DNA of 50,487 nucleotides, taken from NCBI RefSeq assembly GCF_017306585.1, contig NZ_JAFKIC010000130.1, positions 1 through 50,487 of the forward strand, in the 5' to 3' direction. Positions 1-8,009 of this stretch are shown here, in pieces. The notes beneath the pieces were generated by a model, which was given only the letters and a program-made list of their open reading frames with translations, searched no databases and was not told where the DNA came from. How positions within the stretch are numbered: position 1 is the first letter of the stretch; the number at the start of each line of letters is the position of its first letter. Made by a program: the position numbers and the translations under genes. The stretch comes from Mesorhizobium sp. (GTDB taxonomy: Bacteria; Pseudomonadota; Alphaproteobacteria; Rhizobiales; Rhizobiaceae).

Positions 1-1059
1 CATCCTCGAGCCTTCCAGCACATCCTGGTTGAGCTTGAAGATGCCGGAATTTGAATGGAAGGCGCCGCCGCCCTCATACTGCCAGGCGCCGGTGACGGCG
101 GCGATGCAGGAGGCGGCATGCATGTTGACAGCGCCGTTGCGCTGGCGGGCAAAGCCGTAACCGAGACGGAAATAGGTTCTTTGGGTCGTGCCGACCAGCC
201 GGGCGAAGGCTTCGATCTCGGCGACCGTCAAGCCGGTGATGCCCGCCGCCCACTCGGGCGTGCGGCTGACGAGATGCGCCTCCAGGCCCTTGGGATCGTC
301 GGTATATTTCTCAAGATAGGCGCGGTCGGCCATGCCTTCCCTGAACAGCACGTGCATGACGGCACAGGCCAGCGCACCATCGGTTCCGGGTTTGAGGACC
401 AGGCCCATATCGGCCTGTTTCATCGTCGCGTTCTCATAGACGTCGATGACGACGATCCTGGCGCCACGCTCCTTGCGCGCCTTGATGGCGTGGGTCATGA
501 CGTTGACTTGCGTGACCACGGCATTGGTGCCCCAGATCACCACGCAGTCGGATTTGCCCATCTCGCGCGGATCAGGTCCGCGAAGTGCGCCCGCTCCCAT
601 CATCCAGCCAGTCCAGGCGAGATTGGTGCAGATCGAGCCGAAGAAGCCTGAATATTTCTTGGCGTGGCGCAGCCGGTCGATGCCGTCACGCTGCACCAAC
701 CCCATCGTGCCGGCGTAGAAATAGGGCCAGACCGTCTCAGAGCCGTATCTCTCCTCGGCGGCGATGAATTTTTCGGCGACGAGATCGAGCGCGGCCTCCC
801 AGCTTGCTTCCTTCCAGGCGCCGTCGCCCTTGGCGCCCGCCCGCACCAGCGGTTTCAGCAGACGGTCAGGGTGGTGTACGCGATCGGCATAGCGCGCGAC
901 CTTGGCGCAGACGACGCCTGATGTGTAGGTGTTGGCCTTGGCGCCATGCACGCGACCGATGCGGTTGCCGTCCAGCAGTTCGACCTCGAGCGCGCAGGTC
1001 GAGGGGCAGTCATGCGGACAGGCCGAATGGCCGATGCGGAGCTTGGCGTGCTGGTTCAT
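1..1059 (-). CDS. Molybdopterin oxidoreductase, formate dehydrogenase-like (N-terminal 353 residues, truncated by window edge)
   Basis: The gene reads leftwards from ATG at 1059 and runs off the window, so only the N-terminal half is present. Residues 14-51 hold the cysteine pattern C14-x3-C18-x3-C22-x28-C51, typical of the [4Fe-4S] domain at the start of the formate dehydrogenase/DMSO reductase family. Behind it comes the molybdopterin-binding fold, with the stretches GSICTNLAWTGWM and VVIWGTNAVVTQVNVMTHA. The family binds bis-MGD and oxidises or reduces small molecules; the substrate cannot be told from this part. No twin-arginine signal is seen, so a cytoplasmic enzyme is inferred. The moaD and moaE genes at 12.8-13.6 kb make the shared cofactor. 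No partner subunit is visible on this side. Confidence 0.88.
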   Translation of the reverse strand, partial: MNQHAKLRIGHSACPHDCPSTCALEVELLDGNRIGRVHGAKANTYTSGVVCAKVARYADRVHHPDRLLKPLVRAGAKGDGAWKEASWEAALDLVAEKFIAAEERYGSETVWPYFYAGTMGLVQRDGIDRLRHAKKYSGFFGSICTNLAWTGWMMGAGALRGPDPREMGKSDCVVIWGTNAVVTQVNVMTHAIKARKERGARIVVIDVYENATMKQADMGLVLKPGTDGALACAVMHVLFREGMADRAYLEKYTDDPKGLEAHLVSRTPEWAAGITGLTVAEIEAFARLVGTTQRTYFRLGYGFARQRNGAVNMHAASCIAAVTGAWQYEGGGAFHSNSGIFKLNQDVLEGSRM

Positions 1060-1224
1060 ACCTCGTGTTTAACGGCTTTCGCGGGCCAGGTGTAGAGCCA
1101 GCTTTACCCTCCCGTTGTCGAGGAGGGTCGTCGCGCAACGCAACTGCGGGTCAGGTCCGTGAGGTGGCCCCTGCCCGACATTCACACGGGGTTGATTTGC
1201 CTGTGTGCGGTACGAAGGCCAAGC

Positions 1225-2034
1225 ATGGTTTCTCGTCGTCCATTAACTTGTGGAGTCGATGGCAGCGTGCGGCCTCCCAAAATCTGGATCACTCACTTGT
1301 CGGTCGCACCCTGGATCTGTGCGGAGATCTGGGACGCCTATCTGAAGCGGGCCGAGGAGATTCTCGGCGACCGCCTGATCAGGCTGGATCATCGTGATCC
1401 GGTGCGACGAGTAGCCGATACGCGCAACAGAGAAGGCAAATTCATTGTCGGGTTCGAAAAGAACCAGGACCGCCGCTGGCTGGCAGGAAGGTTTGAGAAG
1501 TCTGAGGTCACTTTCAGCATCGATCTGCACGAAGACGCTGTCGACCGACAGGGTCGATCGACCACGAACAGCCTGACCATTTCGCTCCCCCAGAAGACAG
1601 ATGGCGCGACGATCAAAGAACTTTTCGAATTTGGAAATTCCCACCTGATGTCATTCTACGCCTACTCCGACCTGCAACCCGTCATAACCGGGAAGGGAAA
1701 CCGTCATCAGCGTCTGACGCCGGGACTTGACATCCAGCGGGAGTTGCCAGGGATTTTCTGGCTCACCTATTTCGGGCCGGCCTATACAAAGTTCTTTGGC
1801 GCCGACCGGATATCGAGCCCGAAAGAGATCCGAGCGCTGGACGGCGGAGGGGTCACGATCTGCCTCGGCGATTCACCGGGCCTTTTGAGCACCGAAAGAG
1901 AGCAAGCCGAGCATGAGCTCGGCGCCCGGTCTTTCGCCGGCCATGGCGGGATGAAGCGCGAAGGCGAGTTCGCGCTGACGCTTGCCGCTCTGGGCGGCCA
2001 GCCGAAGGTCAATCTCAAAGGAAAAACCAGCTAA
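1225..2034 (+). CDS. Hypothetical protein, about 269 residues
   Basis: I do not recognise this protein. The frame is open from 1159 (GTG); I prefer ATG 1225, which has GAAGG eight bases upstream. The sequence reads like a real globular protein: mixed charged and aromatic residues, few low-complexity stretches, and a hydrophobic aromatic segment LPGIFWLTYFGPAYTKFFG about two thirds along, resembling the 'yW..yFGp.y..ffG' segment seen in some polymorphic-toxin immunity proteins. No signal peptide or membrane span is evident. Codon use is a little less GC-rich than its neighbours, which would fit acquired DNA. It converges on the ABC-F gene at 2143. Overlapping antisense frames look like shadows. 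A toxin-immunity role would be speculation, as no toxin gene lies beside it. Confidence 0.6.
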   Translation: MVSRRPLTCGVDGSVRPPKIWITHLSVAPWICAEIWDAYLKRAEEILGDRLIRLDHRDPVRRVADTRNREGKFIVGFEKNQDRRWLAGRFEKSEVTFSIDLHEDAVDRQGRSTTNSLTISLPQKTDGATIKELFEFGNSHLMSFYAYSDLQPVITGKGNRHQRLTPGLDIQRELPGIFWLTYFGPAYTKFFGADRISSPKEIRALDGGGVTICLGDSPGLLSTEREQAEHELGARSFAGHGGMKREGEFALTLAALGGQPKVNLKGKTS

Positions 2035-2142
2035 TTCGTGCCGCCCGGAAGTGACCCCGTTTTGGGGAAGCGACAAGACCCGCACAGGCGATAAGGCGTA
2101 CCTGCCCCCCGCTTCAGCTTGCCGGTCGACCGGAGAGCACAA

Positions 2143-4020
2143 TCACTCCGCCGTGCCTTCCTCATACTCGGCCGACATGGTGAGCCACTTTTCCTCGTGC
2201 CCCGCCAAAGTCTGGGCGAGTTGCGAGCGCTCCTTGGCCAGCCGGGTCGCTGTCGACGGATCCTTTTCGTAGATGGCCGGGTTGGCGAGCTCATCCTCGA
2301 TGCCGTCGATGCGCTTGCGGATGCGGTCCATCAGCGCTTCGGTGGCGCGGATTTCCTTCGCCAGCGGCTCCAGGGCGGCACGACGCTGGGCCGCCTCGCG
2401 GCGACGGTCGGCCTTTGACGCCTTTTCCGCCTCACGCCGTTCGCGGCGATCGCCCGATACGCCGGTGACCAGCGTCTTATAGTCCTCCAGATCGCCATCA
2501 TAGGGATTGACCGCGCCGTCCTTGACCAACCACAGCCGGTCGGCCGTCGCCTCCAGGAGATGGCGGTCGTGCGAGATGAGGATGACGGCGCCGGGAAACT
2601 CGTTCAGCGCATGGATCAGCGATTCACGGCTGTCGATGTCGAGATGGTTGGTCGGCTCGTCGAGGATGAACAGGTTCGGCCCTTCAAAGGCCGACAGGCC
2701 CATAAGCAGCCGCGCTTTTTCGCCGCCGGACAGATCCTTGGCGGCGGTGTTCATCTTCTCAGTCGCAAGACCGAACTGCGCAACTCGGCCGCGCACTTTC
2801 GATTCCGGTGCTTCCGGCATCAGCCTGCGGACATGCTCATAGGCGTTTTCCTCGGGGCGAAGATCGTCGAGCTGATGCTGAGCGAAGATCGCCACCTTGA
2901 GCCCGGGCGCTACCGTCATGGTGCCGGTTTCCTGCTTGAGCCTGCCCGACAGCAGCTTGGCGAAGGTGGACTTGCCGTTGCCGTTGGCGCCGAGCAACGC
3001 GATGCGGTCGTCGGCATCGATGCGCAGCGTCATCTTCTTCAGGATCGGCTCCCCTTCGGTATAGCCGACATTGACGTTGTTCAGCGCAATGATCGGCGAG
3101 GCCACCGTCTTCACCGGCTCGGGAAAGGAGAATGGCCGCACCGTGTCGTTCACGATGGCCGCGATCGGCTTCATCTTCTCCAGCGCCTTGATACGCGACT
3201 GCGCCTGTCTTGCCTTGGAGGCTTTCGCGCGGAACCGCTCGACGAAGGATTCCATATGCTTGCGGGCCGCTTCCTGCTTGACGCGGCCCTTCTCCTGCAA
3301 TTCCTTCTGCTCGGTGTACTGGCGCTCGAACTGGTCGTAGCCGCCGCGCCAGAAGGTCAGCTTCTTCTGGTCGAGATGGACGATAGAATTGACGGCACGG
3401 TTGAGCAGATCGCGATCATGCGAGATCAGCAGAACGGTATGCGGATACTTGGAGACATAGTTTTCCAGCCACAACGTGCCTTCGAGGTCGAGATAATTGG
3501 TCGGTTCGTCGAGCAATAGCAGGTCGGGCTCGGAAAACAGCACGGCGGCAAGCGCCACGCGCATGCGCCAGCCGCCGGAGAACGACGAGGCCGGACGGCG
3601 CTGCGCGGCATCGTCGAAGCCAAGGCCGGCCAGGATGGTCGCCGCGCGGGACTCGGCCGAATGCGCGTCGATATCGGCCAGGCGCATGTGGATGTCGGCG
3701 ATGCGGTGCGGATCGGTGGCGGTCTTCTCCTCTTCCAGCAGCGCTGTGCGTTCGAGGTCGGCCTTGAGCACGATCTCGATCAGAGGCTCCTCCGTGCCGG
3801 GCGCTTCCTGCGCCACCTGGCCGATACGCGTGTTCCTGGGCAGGCTGATCGAGCCTGTCTCGGAGGGAAAATCGCCCGTTATGGCCTTGAAAAGCGTCGT
3901 CTTGCCGGTGCCGTTGCGGCCGACTAGGCCTGCCTTGGTACCGGCTGGCAAGGTGAGCGAGGCATGGTCGAGAAGGAGGCGCCCCGCCATGCGCAGCGAG
4001 AGATCGTTGATAATAAGCAT
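2143..4020 (-). CDS. ABC-F family ATPase (Uup/YheS-like), 625 residues
   Basis: This is a soluble protein with two ABC ATPase domains and no membrane part, the mark of the ABC-F group, whose members act on ribosomes (translation factors and antibiotic protection proteins). The first domain has Walker A GRNGTGKT at residues 34-41, signature FSGGW at 147-151 and Walker B LLLLDEPTN at 167-175. The second has GANGNGKST near 345 and LSGGEKARLLMG followed by LFILDEPTNHLD. The linker between them is charged and helical, as in ABC-F proteins. A C-terminal Lys/Glu/Arg-rich coiled coil of about 90 residues suits the Uup/YheS branch. I chose ATG 4020 (MLIINDLSL) over the longer frame to 4083 because the domain begins there. 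Its role in general translation is inferred. Confidence 0.9.
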   Translation of the reverse strand: MLIINDLSLRMAGRLLLDHASLTLPAGTKAGLVGRNGTGKTTLFKAITGDFPSETGSISLPRNTRIGQVAQEAPGTEEPLIEIVLKADLERTALLEEEKTATDPHRIADIHMRLADIDAHSAESRAATILAGLGFDDAAQRRPASSFSGGWRMRVALAAVLFSEPDLLLLDEPTNYLDLEGTLWLENYVSKYPHTVLLISHDRDLLNRAVNSIVHLDQKKLTFWRGGYDQFERQYTEQKELQEKGRVKQEAARKHMESFVERFRAKASKARQAQSRIKALEKMKPIAAIVNDTVRPFSFPEPVKTVASPIIALNNVNVGYTEGEPILKKMTLRIDADDRIALLGANGNGKSTFAKLLSGRLKQETGTMTVAPGLKVAIFAQHQLDDLRPEENAYEHVRRLMPEAPESKVRGRVAQFGLATEKMNTAAKDLSGGEKARLLMGLSAFEGPNLFILDEPTNHLDIDSRESLIHALNEFPGAVILISHDRHLLEATADRLWLVKDGAVNPYDGDLEDYKTLVTGVSGDRRERREAEKASKADRRREAAQRRAALEPLAKEIRATEALMDRIRKRIDGIEDELANPAIYEKDPSTATRLAKERSQLAQTLAGHEEKWLTMSAEYEEGTAE

Positions 4021-4156
4021 GGCCGCGCTTTTGCACGGGAGGCGCCGGCTTCGCAAGACCTTGCGGACCGGTTGGCCCGGCAAGGTCTAAAAAGGGGGCG
4101 CGCAATGACACCGCCAAACCGGCCAGTCGTGGCCTGCCCGCCGGCAAGCGTCGCGT

Positions 4157-4642
4157 TCAGGTCACGGCTTTGCCGCGCTTTGTCGGCTTGGCAATCGCCG
4201 CCGGCGCTGCCGCCGGCTTGCGGCCAAGTCCGGTCGACTTCGCCAGCGCCGACCGTGTCGCGGAATAGTTTGGAGCAACCATCGGATAATCCGGCGGCAG
4301 GCCCCATTTGGCGCGATAGTCGTCCGGGCTCAGGCCATAGTCGGTCCTGAGATGGCGCTTGAGCGACTTGAACTTCTTTCCGTCTTCCAGGCAGATGATG
4401 TAGTCGGGGAATACCGACTTCTTGGGATTCACCGCCGGGACAAGGCTCGGACTTTCCACGACAGCCGCACCGGCCAGCTTGCGGACCGACGCGCTGACGC
4501 TGGCAATCAGATCAGGCAGGCCGGAGGCCGGGAGCGGATTGTTGCCGACATAGGCCGAGACAATATCGGCCGTGAGCTCGATAACGGTCTTATCCTCGAT
4601 ATTTGACAATTCTATCACCCTATTTGCGACAAAGTCATCCAC
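4157..4642 (-). CDS. mucR: MucR/Ros family zinc-finger transcriptional regulator
   Basis: At 161 residues the length and layout match the Ros/MucR family, global regulators of exopolysaccharide, motility and symbiosis or virulence genes in rhizobia and Brucella. The N-terminal 70 residues are the oligomerisation region. The zinc-finger core around residues 80-115 has C84LED87GKKFKSLKRH97LRTD101Y, followed by DYRAKWGLPPDYPMVAPNY, the family hallmark. As in many MucR proteins the second cysteine is aspartate (D87). Unusually, the position of the last histidine carries Asp101 (HLRTDY instead of HLRTHY). The C-terminus is Lys/Ala/Pro-rich. The AT-rich upstream stretch (4643-4771) is a plausible place for autoregulation, since MucR proteins bind AT-rich DNA. 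The symbol is by family; rhizobia often carry several paralogues. Confidence 0.9.
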   Translation of the reverse strand: MDDFVANRVIELSNIEDKTVIELTADIVSAYVGNNPLPASGLPDLIASVSASVRKLAGAAVVESPSLVPAVNPKKSVFPDYIICLEDGKKFKSLKRHLRTDYGLSPDDYRAKWGLPPDYPMVAPNYSATRSALAKSTGLGRKPAAAPAAIAKPTKRGKAVT

Positions 4643-4771
4643 CCCAATGAAGACTTCTATCGATGTATCTCTTCAGCCGCGTCCCCCAACGGACAGCCAA
4701 GTCTGAAAGAGGAATCAAGACTCGACGAAAATAGCTTTCATGGGAAATCGACGCCGCGCAAATTAGAAAAT

Positions 4772-4975
4772 CTAATACTTGGAAATGGCAGACTTCGCTG
4801 CGTGGCCGTCGGCCAATATCTCCAGAATACGCTTCCAGCGGGCGCAACGCCCGAAATCCTTTTGCTCGATCGCCTTTTCAGCCTTCATGGCGGCGTAGAG
4901 CGATGCATCCTCGCCGAATTTCCTGATCAGCCAATGTGCTTCCTGCCTGGCCATACGTTCATTGTCGTCAAACAT
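4772..4975 (-). CDS. Small hypothetical protein, 67 residues, coupled to the upstream DMT exporter
   Basis: The ATG at 4975 lies inside the last codons of the exporter gene, so the two overlap by 8 bases and are probably translationally coupled. The protein is charged and helical: MFDDNERMARQEAHWLIRK, then a segment with KDFGRCARWKRILEILAD, a pattern I have seen in short uncharacterised Rhizobiales proteins (an acidic-basic helix pair ending in a W-x-x-I/V helix). It has no signal peptide, membrane span or metal motif. The longer frame to 5044 would run deeper into the exporter gene and is less likely. Function unknown. Its stop codon overlaps a small inverted repeat, ATTAG..CTAAT (4762-4776). 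Confidence 0.6.
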   Translation of the reverse strand: MFDDNERMARQEAHWLIRKFGEDASLYAAMKAEKAIEQKDFGRCARWKRILEILADGHAAKSAISKY

Positions 4976-5894
4976 GATTTTCCGCCTCCGAACGTTCCAG
5001 GCCGACCGCCAGGCAACTGCCGATGACAAGCACGGCTCCGGCAATGGCCGTCATCGTCAGCCGTTCGCCGGACAGGGTCAGCAGCAGGGTCGACGCGATC
5101 GGCGTGAGATAGGCGACGACCGCGACCCTGCCGCTGCCTTCGAGCTTCAGGGCGCGCGACCAGAGATAGTAGCCAAGGCCCATCGGGCCGGCGCCAAGAT
5201 AGAGCCCGAGAGCAAGGTCCGCGCCGGAGGGCCAGGCGACGCCGTCACGAGCACACCAGACAAAAGCCAGGGCCACGCCGATCAATGACGACGGCAGCAA
5301 CAGACGATCCGGCGAGATAGCGAGCCGGCCCACTGCCACCGAATAGAACGCCATGCAAAGCGCGGATCCGAAGGCGGCGGCATAGCCGGTAAGATCGCCC
5401 TGGAACCAGCTATGATCACGCCCTCCCGAAATCACCAGCGCAACGCCGACAAACCCGACGGCGGCGGCAAGGCCCAGCAGAGCCGGCCGCCGCGGATTGT
5501 CGAAGACGATCACGGCCGCGGCAACCATCAAAGGCCATGTATAGGCCACGAGGTTGGCCTCGATCACCGGCATGGAAGCGAAGGCAACATATTGCAGCAC
5601 CATGGTGCCGACCAGGCCGACAAAACCCACGGCCAGCGGGAAGAGCGTCAACCCATCCGCGCCCGGGGAGTTTCCAGGCCGGCCCGCGAACCTGATCAGG
5701 GCGAACACCAAGGCAGCTCCCGCGAATTGCAGGAGCTGCACGTGTGACACCGGATGGTTCGCCAGCAGTGATTTGCCGACCAGCGCATTGGTCGACCACA
5801 AGGCGACCGCGCCGGCGGCAAGGGCAAGCGCCGATATCGAGCCTGCCCCACGCCAAAGGAACCGGCGTGGGGTCCTATCCAGCGGCTCGACCAT
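4968..5894 (-). CDS. DMT superfamily (EamA) transporter, about 308 residues
   Basis: The product is a ten-helix membrane protein with two EamA repeats: hydrophobic segments recur from about residue 18 to the end, with the typical start ALWSTNALVGKSLL and a second-half segment GAGPMGLGYYLWSRALK, diagnostic of the EamA family. Such proteins usually export amino acids or other metabolites; the substrate is unknown. The frame opens at 5933, but its first 13 codons are an intergenic palindromic repeat (5890-5937), so I take ATG 5894 as the start. The upstream oxygenase gene ends at 5940 in the same direction, and the small gene at 4772 overlaps the 3' end. Together they look like an operon in which an oxygenase product or related metabolite is exported, which is inference. 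Confidence 0.85.
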   Translation of the reverse strand: MVEPLDRTPRRFLWRGAGSISALALAAGAVALWSTNALVGKSLLANHPVSHVQLLQFAGAALVFALIRFAGRPGNSPGADGLTLFPLAVGFVGLVGTMVLQYVAFASMPVIEANLVAYTWPLMVAAAVIVFDNPRRPALLGLAAAVGFVGVALVISGGRDHSWFQGDLTGYAAAFGSALCMAFYSVAVGRLAISPDRLLLPSSLIGVALAFVWCARDGVAWPSGADLALGLYLGAGPMGLGYYLWSRALKLEGSGRVAVVAYLTPIASTLLLTLSGERLTMTAIAGAVLVIGSCLAVGLERSEAENHV

Positions 5895-5937
5895 GATCCT
5901 GTCCGAAAGCCGATGACCGCTTTTCAGGATCATGGGT
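5890..5937. repeat. Intergenic palindromic repeat (Mesorhizobium-type)
   Basis: The arms CATGATCCTG (5892-5901) and CAGGATCATG are exact inverse complements around a centre that also pairs partly (TCCGAAAGC against GCTTTT). The layout, GATCATGATCC...GG.TTTTC..GGATCATG, matches a short dispersed palindrome I know to be common between genes in Mesorhizobium and related genomes. It sits in the 45-base gap between the oxygenase and exporter genes and supplies the false N-terminal extension of the exporter frame. It could form a hairpin in the mRNA between the two cistrons. The copy number in this genome is unknown. Confidence 0.6.
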
Positions 5938-5939
5938 TG

Positions 5940-6773
5940 CTACCATGATTCCCTGGCGCCGCCCGCGACGGGCGCTTCGGCGGGGGCCGGCGTGGGGTGT
6001 TCCGCTTCGAACCGGCGATAGGCGGGCAACTGGTTGGTCCAGACGTCCTCGGCCAGTTCGTTGACCCAGGCGCGATCGTGGTCGTTGTCGGCGGCGAGAT
6101 AGAACATCCTGTTGTCGTCGACATAGGGCTTGGCTACGGAACGCTGGTTGAGCACCAGCGTTACACGCTCACCGAACTGGATCGGAGCCGTGCGATGCAG
6201 GACGCCGAGAAACTGTCCGAGCGTGGCGTAGTTCATCTTGTGATCGATACGCATGATGCGGTTGCGCGGGATTTCGCGGCCGGATTCGAGGATGGATCGG
6301 CCGGTTTCGGAATCGTCGCAATAGATTTCGAGATGGCCGCCGACCAGCGGATTGCTGATCGACAGCGGAATGAGTTCGGTGACCGGAACGCCGTCGCAGT
6401 GCCATTCGACGGCTCCGTCACGGGGATTCATGAAGGTGACGGTGGAGCCGACGATCGACAGCGGATAGGGCTCCAGCTTGGTGCCCATCATGTCGGACAG
6501 CCTCTCCAGGCGCAGCTTGTCATGCAAAAGCTCCCTGATTTCAGGAATGTAGCGGTCGGCGCCGGTGATGAAGGTGAGATCGAGGTGCTTGTGCACGGCG
6601 TGGCTGGCCTTGAGCTTCAAGGCGGCTTCCTCGATGGCGGCGAGGAGTGCGGGGTCGTAGCCATGCAGATATTGCGCGACGCCGAAGCTCGACACTTTCC
6701 AGGCGGTTTCGTGGCCGATGATGGCCTCGCGGCTCATCGCGTAGCGCAGTTCGGGAATGGTATGGGCATTCAT
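5940..6773 (-). CDS. Putative Fe(II)/2-oxoglutarate-dependent oxygenase, 277 residues
   Basis: The likely metal triad and co-substrate residues are in the order expected for the cupin-fold oxygenases: H125-C-D127 (in EWHCDGVPVTE), a distal H193 (GVLHRTAPI) and a basic residue downstream (GERVTLVLNQR, R203 or R211). Such enzymes hydroxylate or desaturate small molecules; the substrate is not evident. I chose ATG 6773 (MNAHTIPEL) because GGAGAAG precedes it by six bases; the frame is open to 6815. It heads an operon with the DMT exporter and the small protein, and faces a LysR gene across a 111-base gap, the usual arrangement for a LysR-controlled catabolic or export unit. The proline-alanine-rich C-terminus is probably disordered. 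Confidence 0.75.
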   Translation of the reverse strand: MNAHTIPELRYAMSREAIIGHETAWKVSSFGVAQYLHGYDPALLAAIEEAALKLKASHAVHKHLDLTFITGADRYIPEIRELLHDKLRLERLSDMMGTKLEPYPLSIVGSTVTFMNPRDGAVEWHCDGVPVTELIPLSISNPLVGGHLEIYCDDSETGRSILESGREIPRNRIMRIDHKMNYATLGQFLGVLHRTAPIQFGERVTLVLNQRSVAKPYVDDNRMFYLAADNDHDRAWVNELAEDVWTNQLPAYRRFEAEHPTPAPAEAPVAGGARESW

Positions 6774-6884
6774 TCTACTTCTCCAAGATGGGGGCAACAC
6801 TTGGTAAACAGTCAATTAAAGTTGCCCCCCCTGTAAATTTAGGAATGCTGGTGCTACCCTAAGCCCAGCTTAAGGTCGAAACCC
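6774..6884. promoter_or_regulatory. Divergent control region between the oxygenase operon and its LysR gene
   Basis: This 111-base gap is markedly richer in A and T than the flanking genes (for example around 6800-6845) and must contain the start sites of both divergent units. LysR regulators usually bind T-N11-A sites in exactly such gaps. I cannot single out one site with confidence. A putative GGAGAAG ribosome site for the oxygenase lies at its left edge. Confidence 0.5.
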
Positions 6885-7841
6885 GTGCGTCTGCTCAGCC
6901 AGGTCAACCTCAATTCGCTGAAAATCGTGGAGAGTGCTGCGAGGCACGGGAATTTCACGCGCGCCGGCGAAGAACAGTTCATCACCGCTTCCGCGGTCAG
7001 CCAGCGCGTGAAAAGCCTGGAGGATCAGCTGCGCTTCAAGATATTCCAGCGCGGCGGCAATGCGGTGTCACTGACGCCGGAGGGCGAAGCCTATGTCTCG
7101 CGTGTCCGCGAGGCGCTGGAGCGCATCGTCGCCGCCAGCATGGAAGCCACCGGACAATCCCAGGAGCATGTGCTGAAGATATCGGTGCTGCCAACCTTCG
7201 CGGCGCGCTGGCTGTTTCCGCGCCTGCCTCATTTCCAGCGGCAATATCCCGATATTGTGATGCGGGTCTCGACGTCCTACGCGACACATGAGTTCACGAC
7301 GTCCGATTTCGATCTCGAAATCCGCTATGGCGACGGCCACTTTCATGGGCTGCCGTCCGATCTGCTGTTTCGGGAAGACCTCACACCTGTGTGCAGCCGC
7401 AAGCTTTTCCATGATGTTCTCGGCGACAAACCGCTGTCGAAGGTCACACCTGACGACCTCAAGAACTTCACGCTTCTGCATTCCGACACCTGCACCCAGA
7501 ACTGGCAATCCTGGCTTGGCTTTGCCGGCGCCAGTTTCGTGCTCAGCGAGACCAAGAGCATCTATTTCGACTCGTGCATGATGTCCTACGAGGCGGCCAA
7601 TGCCGGGATGGGTTTCGCCGTCGCCAATCGCGCCTACATGGCCAGCGATATCCGCGCCGAAAGACTGGTTGCGCCCTTTGCCGTCCATCACCCGAACACG
7701 GCCGGCTGGTACTTTGTTTCTCCGCCCAAGAGCCTTGCCGCACGCAAGGTGCTGCTGTTCAAACAATGGGTCATGGCGGAAGCGGCTTTGACACAACGCC
7801 AGTTGGACAGCGAAATCACCGGTTTGGCCGCGGCCAGCTAA
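6885..7841 (+). CDS. LysR-family transcriptional regulator (GcvA-like), 318 residues
   Basis: The N-terminal 60 residues form the LysR winged helix: NLNSLKIVESAARHGNFTRA, then EEQFITASAVSQRVKSLEDQLRFKIFQR, with LTPEGEAYV following. The rest is a periplasmic-binding-protein-like effector domain. The start is GTG 6885, preceded by AAGG. The sequence style (VSQRVKSLE, FQRGGNAVSLTPEG) is nearest the GcvA group. It is divergent from the oxygenase-exporter operon, so control of that operon is inferred from position. A hairpin at 7955-7976 follows the gene and probably ends its transcript. Confidence 0.9.
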   Translation: MRLLSQVNLNSLKIVESAARHGNFTRAGEEQFITASAVSQRVKSLEDQLRFKIFQRGGNAVSLTPEGEAYVSRVREALERIVAASMEATGQSQEHVLKISVLPTFAARWLFPRLPHFQRQYPDIVMRVSTSYATHEFTTSDFDLEIRYGDGHFHGLPSDLLFREDLTPVCSRKLFHDVLGDKPLSKVTPDDLKNFTLLHSDTCTQNWQSWLGFAGASFVLSETKSIYFDSCMMSYEAANAGMGFAVANRAYMASDIRAERLVAPFAVHHPNTAGWYFVSPPKSLAARKVLLFKQWVMAEAALTQRQLDSEITGLAAAS

Positions 7842-7954
7842 ACTCGGATCCATCCCGCTCTTACCCGCAAGCCAGAAACAGCGGTGACCGCGCCCAAGAG
7901 GCCGCCAACGCCGGAACGAGACCTGACGGCGCCGAAGCTTCGTTGACCAGAAAT

Positions 7955-7984
7955 GCGGCCCGCCGAAGCAGGCCGCGTTCTTCA
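7955..7984 (+). terminator. Probable intrinsic terminator after the LysR gene
   Basis: The arms GCGGCC (7955-7960) and GGCCGC (7971-7976) enclose a ten-base loop, with AAAT before and GTTCTTC after. The U-run is weak. It resembles degenerate rhizobial terminators of the AAAGCGGCC..GGCCGCTTT type. Confidence 0.45.
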
Positions 7985-8009
7985 TCGTCCATTTCCATCC
8001 GGCCGGCGA

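Noticed and set aside
55-1397. Several plus-strand frames over the molybdopterin oxidoreductase
   Set aside because: They are antisense shadows of the clear minus-strand gene and lack ribosome sites or family features.
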